Shown: positions 22,150 through 25,516 of the stretch, piece after piece
How the letters are laid out: each line of letters starts with the position of its first letter
How positions within the stretch are numbered: position 1 is the stretch's first letter
Assembly (NCBI GenBank): GCA_045648205.1
Contig: JAZRNM010000031.1
Span: 1 to 25,516 of the forward strand
Direction: 5' to 3'
From: SIG440 sp045648205
GTDB lineage: Bacteria > Bacillota > Clostridia > Monoglobales > Monoglobaceae
DNA length: 25,516 nt
Position numbers and translations under genes: made by a program
Notes under the pieces: model-generated
Told to the model about the DNA's origin: nothing
The model's input: the letters and a program-made list of their open reading frames with translations, nothing else
The model's database searches: none

Positions 22150-23163
22150 TTAAATTTCTGCTTCGATTTCCCTATATAAATTTTCTACATAACATTCAAA
22201 TCCATTATCATTTGGATGTAGTCTTAAATCAGCAAAATATTTTTCATCTTTAGGAACAAAATCAAAACCTGAAATCACTGTAATATTTTCAATATCCATT
22301 ACAGCACTTCTTATGTCCTGCTCAACTTTTCTAAAATCTCCAAATTCTCTATATTCGCTCATCTCTTTTCTCCAAATAGGCGTAATTGCAAATATTTTCG
22401 AGTCCGGATAATTTTGTGATATTTTTGTATAAAAAGCCCTACATTTGTATTTAAAAGTTTCTTCGTCTATACAATTCCAATCATTTGTACCATATGCTAC
22501 AGTTATATAATCTGGCACAAAAGAATCTGTTAATTCTGCAAGCTCCGGGAAAAAACGCTCTCCTCCTATTGCTTTATTAAACTCCTCGGCACCGAGCATA
22601 TCAGCCAGTTTCGCAATATATCGATTAGAAGGATGCAATGCATCGTAGCCATGCGTTATTGAATCTCCAAATGCTATCAGTTTTTTCTTTGGTTTTAATC
22701 CTTCAATAAAAGAATTATCATCAATAGAAATCTCTTCAACTAATGTTTTAACAGACCAAGGAAGATGAACGCATACAGTTTTTTCACCTTCACCCAATTG
22801 AAACTTTTTTGAAAAATCACCCAAAGGAAATTCCATCTGTGTATAATTTTGTGGCAACTCTATATCAGAAAAATTATTCATATAACCTATAAGTTTTCCA
22901 TCCACAAAAACATCAACTGAAAAATATTTTCGCGAAGATGAAATCATTGTTTTTAACTTTAGAAATAAAGTTTTGCTATCCGTTTTAAACAAAAATTTGA
23001 TTCCTGCCGTAGAAAAAGTTTTATTATAAAAATCCTGATTTGTTGCTTTATACAGCTCTTCCTGTGCCTGCGTAAACCTTTTCAACAAGAGCATTGCATT
23101 TTCTTCTTGAACTTGTACCGCTCCTGTTGTAATTTCTTTTATTTGATCAAAACTTAATTTCAT
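22150..23163 (-). CDS. SGNH/GDSL-family hydrolase, probable carbohydrate esterase
   Basis: A 337-residue protein read from the ATG at 23163, with GGAGG seven bases upstream. Residues 45-150 form a beta-rich N-terminal part (FLFKTDSKTLFLKL, VDVFVDGKLIGYM) like the jelly-roll domain before some SGNH esterases. The catalytic domain has block I FGDSITHG with Ser168, a block II Gly in KAIGGE (200-201), block III GTND with Asn227, and block V with Asp312 and His316 in DLRLHPND. No signal peptide is seen, so it acts in the cytoplasm. A sugar-ester deacetylase role is plausible. It is somewhat A/T-rich. I see no sugar-use genes next to it, so the substrate stays open. Confidence 0.88.
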   Translation of the reverse strand: MKLSFDQIKEITTGAVQVQEENAMLLLKRFTQAQEELYKATNQDFYNKTFSTAGIKFLFKTDSKTLFLKLKTMISSSRKYFSVDVFVDGKLIGYMNNFSDIELPQNYTQMEFPLGDFSKKFQLGEGEKTVCVHLPWSVKTLVEEISIDDNSFIEGLKPKKKLIAFGDSITHGYDALHPSNRYIAKLADMLGAEEFNKAIGGERFFPELAELTDSFVPDYITVAYGTNDWNCIDEETFKYKCRAFYTKISQNYPDSKIFAITPIWRKEMSEYREFGDFRKVEQDIRSAVMDIENITVISGFDFVPKDEKYFADLRLHPNDNGFECYVENLYREIEAEI

Positions 23164-23276
23164 AATATTACCTCCTGTTTTCAACGATATTTATCATCTT
23201 GCCAAGTCAGGACTGATCTTCTTTGTATTTGTGCAATCAAAATTATCTGTTCTCTGGGCTGTTATAAACAAATCAC

Positions 23277-24443
23277 TTACTTAAGACAGCCATATAAAAC
23301 GTCTCTCAATCTTGGCTGAACATAGCTTTCCTGATTATTCAACATATGATGAGCATAGAAAAAGCTTATATTGTTGTCCACATCAATAAGAGCATTGGCT
23401 CCGGCAGCTCCGCCCCAACCAATTTCTCCAAGAGGTGTTCCGTTTGAGGCATCTATCATTGTTCGAACTCCCAGCCCGTAACCATATCCCTTCAGTTGTG
23501 GCCAATCAAACCATTTTCTTTGGGCTTCATCAAGCTGATTTGTTCGCCAGAGGTCAATTGTTTCCCGGTTTATGATTCTTTCACCGTTTTTGCTTATGCC
23601 GCCGTTGGCAAGTGTTGCCATAAGCTTTGCATATTCAGGAACAGATGTGACAATCCCTGCACCGCCACTGTGAAAGTTTTCTCCAAGCATATGAGAATTT
23701 ATTATTCCTTCTATTTCAAGATGACCACCATCCATATTTGTGCCAGACTGCTGAAGCTTGACTATGTCACTTTCGCCGCTATCATCTACGAATCTATACT
23801 GCTGTGCCATATTCTTTCTATACTTGTCCATCATATAATACCCAGCATCAATGCCCAGCGGCTCAAACACATTGTCTCTCGCAAACTCCGCAAGAGTTTT
23901 TCCGCTGACAGCTTCAATAAAACCACCAAGAACATCGTGGCATAAACTATAGCTCCATTTTTCGCCGGGAACAAACTCCAAAGGTTCTTCAGCAAGACAT
24001 TTTATAGTTTCCAGGGTGTCGTACTTACCCTTCGTTATTTCCCCTGCTTTTTTTATTCCGGGCACATCTAAATTATAATTAAATCCTGCTGTCATTGTAA
24101 AAAGATTGCGGACAGTAATCGGAACGGGAGATTTTATAATATCTCCGTTTTCCTTTTTTACATACATATCTTTATACTCCGGAATAAAATCATACAAAGG
24201 ATCATCAAGGTTATACAAACCTTTCTCCCAGAGTTTAAGAGCACAAAGGGTTGTTGTTATTTTAGAGCAGGAGTATATGTAAAAGAACTTATCGGGAGAC
24301 ATCTTCTCCTCTTTTTCAACATCGCTGTAACCTGATGTATATTCAAACAAAAGCTCTCCATCTTTATATATAACCATAACATTTCCGGGAATTCTCCAGG
24401 TCGTAAGATGATCAAGAAAGTCTCTCATTGGTTGAAAATCCAT
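23277..24443 (-). CDS. Serine hydrolase of the class C beta-lactamase / esterase fold
   Basis: A 388-residue protein from the ATG at 24443, preceded by GGAGGG. The catalytic SxxK is S58-C-S-K61 in FYIYSCSKITTT. The second motif region reads WSYSLCHDVLGG (Tyr165), where a Leu occupies the place of the Asn in the classical Y-x-N. The third motif region is HSGGAG. There is no signal peptide, so it is not a secreted antibiotic-degrading beta-lactamase; esterase or peptidase activity is more likely. It is transcribed divergently from ctsR, and a CtsR-like box lies just upstream of its predicted promoter. The 114-base gap to the next gene has no strong hairpin. Confidence 0.9.
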   Translation of the reverse strand: MDFQPMRDFLDHLTTWRIPGNVMVIYKDGELLFEYTSGYSDVEKEEKMSPDKFFYIYSCSKITTTLCALKLWEKGLYNLDDPLYDFIPEYKDMYVKKENGDIIKSPVPITVRNLFTMTAGFNYNLDVPGIKKAGEITKGKYDTLETIKCLAEEPLEFVPGEKWSYSLCHDVLGGFIEAVSGKTLAEFARDNVFEPLGIDAGYYMMDKYRKNMAQQYRFVDDSGESDIVKLQQSGTNMDGGHLEIEGIINSHMLGENFHSGGAGIVTSVPEYAKLMATLANGGISKNGERIINRETIDLWRTNQLDEAQRKWFDWPQLKGYGYGLGVRTMIDASNGTPLGEIGWGGAAGANALIDVDNNISFFYAHHMLNNQESYVQPRLRDVLYGCLK

Positions 24444-24554
24444 TTGTTTTCCCTCCATTTATTACTTATAGCTATCATATAGCTTTTTCCGTATAGATAA
24501 GTGGCACGAGGCCCTATATTTTCGGTAACTGCTGAATTTAACTAAGTCGAATTC

Positions 24555-24583
24555 ATTTTACCACAATCCACTTTTTCCGTCAA
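24555..24583 (-). promoter_or_regulatory. Predicted promoter of the serine hydrolase gene
   Basis: On the minus strand: TTGACG (24578-24583), 17-base spacer, TAAAAT (24555-24560), each five of six matches. The leader to the ATG at 24443 is about 105 bases and contains a small AGCTAT-CAT-ATAGCT hairpin near 24470. Confidence 0.65.
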
Positions 24584-24593
24584 TATAAAAAAG

Positions 24594-24610
24594 TCTGACT
24601 TTCTTTGACC
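24594..24610 (-). promoter_or_regulatory. CtsR-like operator between the divergent promoters
   Basis: On the minus strand GGTCAAAGAAAGTCAGA, one mismatch from the CtsR heptad direct repeat (GGTCAAA-N-A-N-RGTCAAA). It lies 10 bases upstream of the serine hydrolase -35 and 7 bases upstream of the ctsR -35, so it could serve either promoter. Confidence 0.65.
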
Positions 24611-24617
24611 AAAGGTA

Positions 24618-24645
24618 TTGACAAACAAAAATTTCGTGCTATAAT
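24618..24645 (+). promoter_or_regulatory. Sigma-A promoter of ctsR-mcsA
   Basis: TTGACA (24618-24623), 16-base spacer, TATAAT (24640-24645); both hexamers are perfect. Transcription should start near 24652, at the edge of the CtsR operator, giving a leader of about 45 bases. Confidence 0.88.
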
Positions 24646-24648
24646 AAA

Positions 24649-24677
24649 GTCAAAGGTCAAAGAAAGTCAAAGTCAAA
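24649..24677 (+). promoter_or_regulatory. CtsR operator with extended heptad repeats
   Basis: The core 24655-24671, GGTCAAAGAAAGTCAAA, fits the CtsR consensus exactly. It is flanked by further partial heptads, AGTCAAA before (24648-24654) and GTCAAA after (24672-24677), so four GTCAAA units occur in a row. It covers the predicted start point, consistent with autorepression. Confidence 0.9.
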
Positions 24678-24696
24678 AAATCAGGAGTGATATATT

Positions 24697-25140
24697 ATGA
24701 AACTCAGTAATATAATTGAAGAATTTATAAAAGAAATGTTAATAGAAAACAGAGAAATCGAATTGCAAAGAAATGAGCTGGCAAATCGTTTCAACTGTGT
24801 TCCCTCTCAAATCAATTATGTAATATCCACAAGGTTTTCGCCTGAGAGAGGATATAGCGTTGAAAGTCGGCGTGGCGGTGGCGGCTACATCAAAATAACC
24901 CGAACTGCCCCCGAAAATGAAAGCTACATTCTCCACATCATAAATTCAATCGGAAGTCAGATTTCAGCAGCAAGCACAACTGCAGTACTTCAGGATTTAT
25001 ACAATTATGATTTAATCACCCACAAAGAGGCAAAGATAATTATGGCGGCACTGAGTGACAACTCCATAATAGTAAGCCGCCCCGAACGGGATATCATCAG
25101 GGCCAAAATGCTGAAAAACATTCTGGTCAATCTGGTCTGA
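24697..25140 (+). CDS. ctsR: CtsR, heat-shock (class III stress) repressor
   Basis: A 147-residue dimeric winged-helix repressor of the clp genes. The N-terminal half has the helix-turn-helix (QRNELANRFNCVPSQINYVISTRF) and the wing RRGGGGYIKI at residues 58-67, whose glycine-rich loop acts as the temperature sensor in the family. The C-terminal half (from about residue 75) is the McsB/ClpC-contacting domain. Length is typical. AGGAG precedes the ATG. It is first in the usual ctsR-mcsA-mcsB-clpC order; the last two would lie beyond the window. Its own promoter carries CtsR boxes. Confidence 0.98.
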   Translation: MKLSNIIEEFIKEMLIENREIELQRNELANRFNCVPSQINYVISTRFSPERGYSVESRRGGGGYIKITRTAPENESYILHIINSIGSQISAASTTAVLQDLYNYDLITHKEAKIIMAALSDNSIIVSRPERDIIRAKMLKNILVNLV

Positions 25141-25154
25141 AAGGAGTTTTTAAT

Positions 25155-25516
25155 ATGAAATGTCAAAAATGTAATCAACGCACGGCAAACACCCATATAA
25201 CTCAGGTAATAAACGGCACAAAAACAGAAATGTATTTGTGTCACGAATGTGCAAACGAAAATCAGGAGCTTTTCAGCTTCAAATCAGCCTTTGACAATGA
25301 ATTTGAAAACCTCTTAAGCGGTTTTTGGGGAACACATCCCTCTGGCAAAGCCCTATCCTCACCAGCAACTACACAAAAGTGCGACAACTGCGGATTAACT
25401 CTTGCAGAGCTTATGAATAATGGCAAGCCCCGTTGCAGCAACTGTTACACAGTTTTTACAGAACAGCTCACAAGACCATTAAAGCAAATTCACCGAAGTT
25501 CCCAACACACGGGAAA
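25155..25516 (+). CDS. mcsA: McsA, activator of the McsB arginine kinase (cut off by window end)
   Basis: The first 120 codons of McsA, starting at an ATG with AAGGAG upstream, 14 bases after the ctsR stop. Four CxxC pairs are intact, at residues 3-6, 29-32, 76-79 and 94-97; these bind zinc and other metals. The segment ending in QIHRSSQHTG leads into the C-terminal UvrB/UvrC-like motif, which is outside the window. McsA activates McsB, which marks proteins with phosphoarginine for ClpCP degradation. Reading frame and order are normal. Confidence 0.95.
   Translation, partial: MKCQKCNQRTANTHITQVINGTKTEMYLCHECANENQELFSFKSAFDNEFENLLSGFWGTHPSGKALSSPATTQKCDNCGLTLAELMNNGKPRCSNCYTVFTEQLTRPLKQIHRSSQHTG

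Noticed and set aside
22137..22157. Terminator after the SGNH hydrolase (AAATTTAAT / ATTAAATTT with a TTC loop)
   Set aside because: The stem is made of A/T pairs only, overlaps the end of the coding sequence and has no clean T run; too weak to claim.
23277..24443. Antibiotic-resistance beta-lactamase
   Set aside because: The protein has the SxxK fold signature but no signal peptide and a Leu instead of Asn in the second motif, which suits the broad esterase/peptidase group better than a resistance enzyme.

Overview
The window comes from a low-to-moderate-GC, Gram-positive, Clostridia-type Bacillota chromosome. The signs are strong GGAGG-type ribosome binding sites, the order ylxM-ffh-rpsP-khpA-rimM-trmD, the order nadD-yqeK-LCP-rsfS-leuS, a glutamine-dependent NAD synthetase, and a ctsR-mcsA heat-shock operon with CtsR boxes. 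Most of it is well-known housekeeping DNA. Nearly everything up to about 24.45 kb is read from the minus strand; only ctsR-mcsA at the right edge are on the plus strand.

Layout, right to left in the direction of minus-strand transcription. (a) 24.45-25.5 kb: a divergent promoter region with two CtsR-type operators between a serine beta-lactamase-like hydrolase (minus) and ctsR-mcsA (plus; mcsA is cut by the window end). (b) 21.0-23.2 kb: a visibly A/T-richer stretch with an SGNH/GDSL esterase, two small membrane proteins of unknown function, and a short dispersed repeat; this is the only accessory-looking part. (c) 19.9-20.9 kb: azlC-azlD, a branched-chain amino acid exporter pair, closed by a clear terminator. 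(d) 16.8-19.8 kb: a zinc uptake operon, Fur/Zur-family regulator - substrate-binding lipoprotein - ATPase - permease, with a consensus promoter and a Fur-type operator at the expected start point. (e) 14.2-16.8 kb: an M16 peptidase pair, one without and one with the zinc motif, followed by lgt. (f) 9.67-13.35 kb: the SRP/ribosome-maturation operon ylxM-ffh-rpsP-khpA-rimM-trmD, with its own consensus promoter inside the 3' end of lgt and several RNA hairpins between genes. (g) 1-9.54 kb: a zinc-ribbon membrane protein with a propeller-like outer part, then nadD-yqeK-LCP-rsfS-leuS-HD hydrolase-nadE, probably one operon from a promoter near 9.64 kb.

Functional links: NadD and NadE are the last two steps of NAD synthesis and lie in one predicted operon. 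Ffh, S16, KhpA, RimM and TrmD serve protein targeting and ribosome/tRNA maturation. Lgt lipidates proteins such as the zinc-binding lipoprotein. CtsR and McsA control and assist Clp proteolysis.

I did not find a convincing undescribed multi-gene system. The least explained features are the repeat-bearing A/T-rich block at 21.0-22.15 kb, the structured RNA segments between rpsP, khpA and rimM, and the CtsR-like box facing the serine hydrolase.
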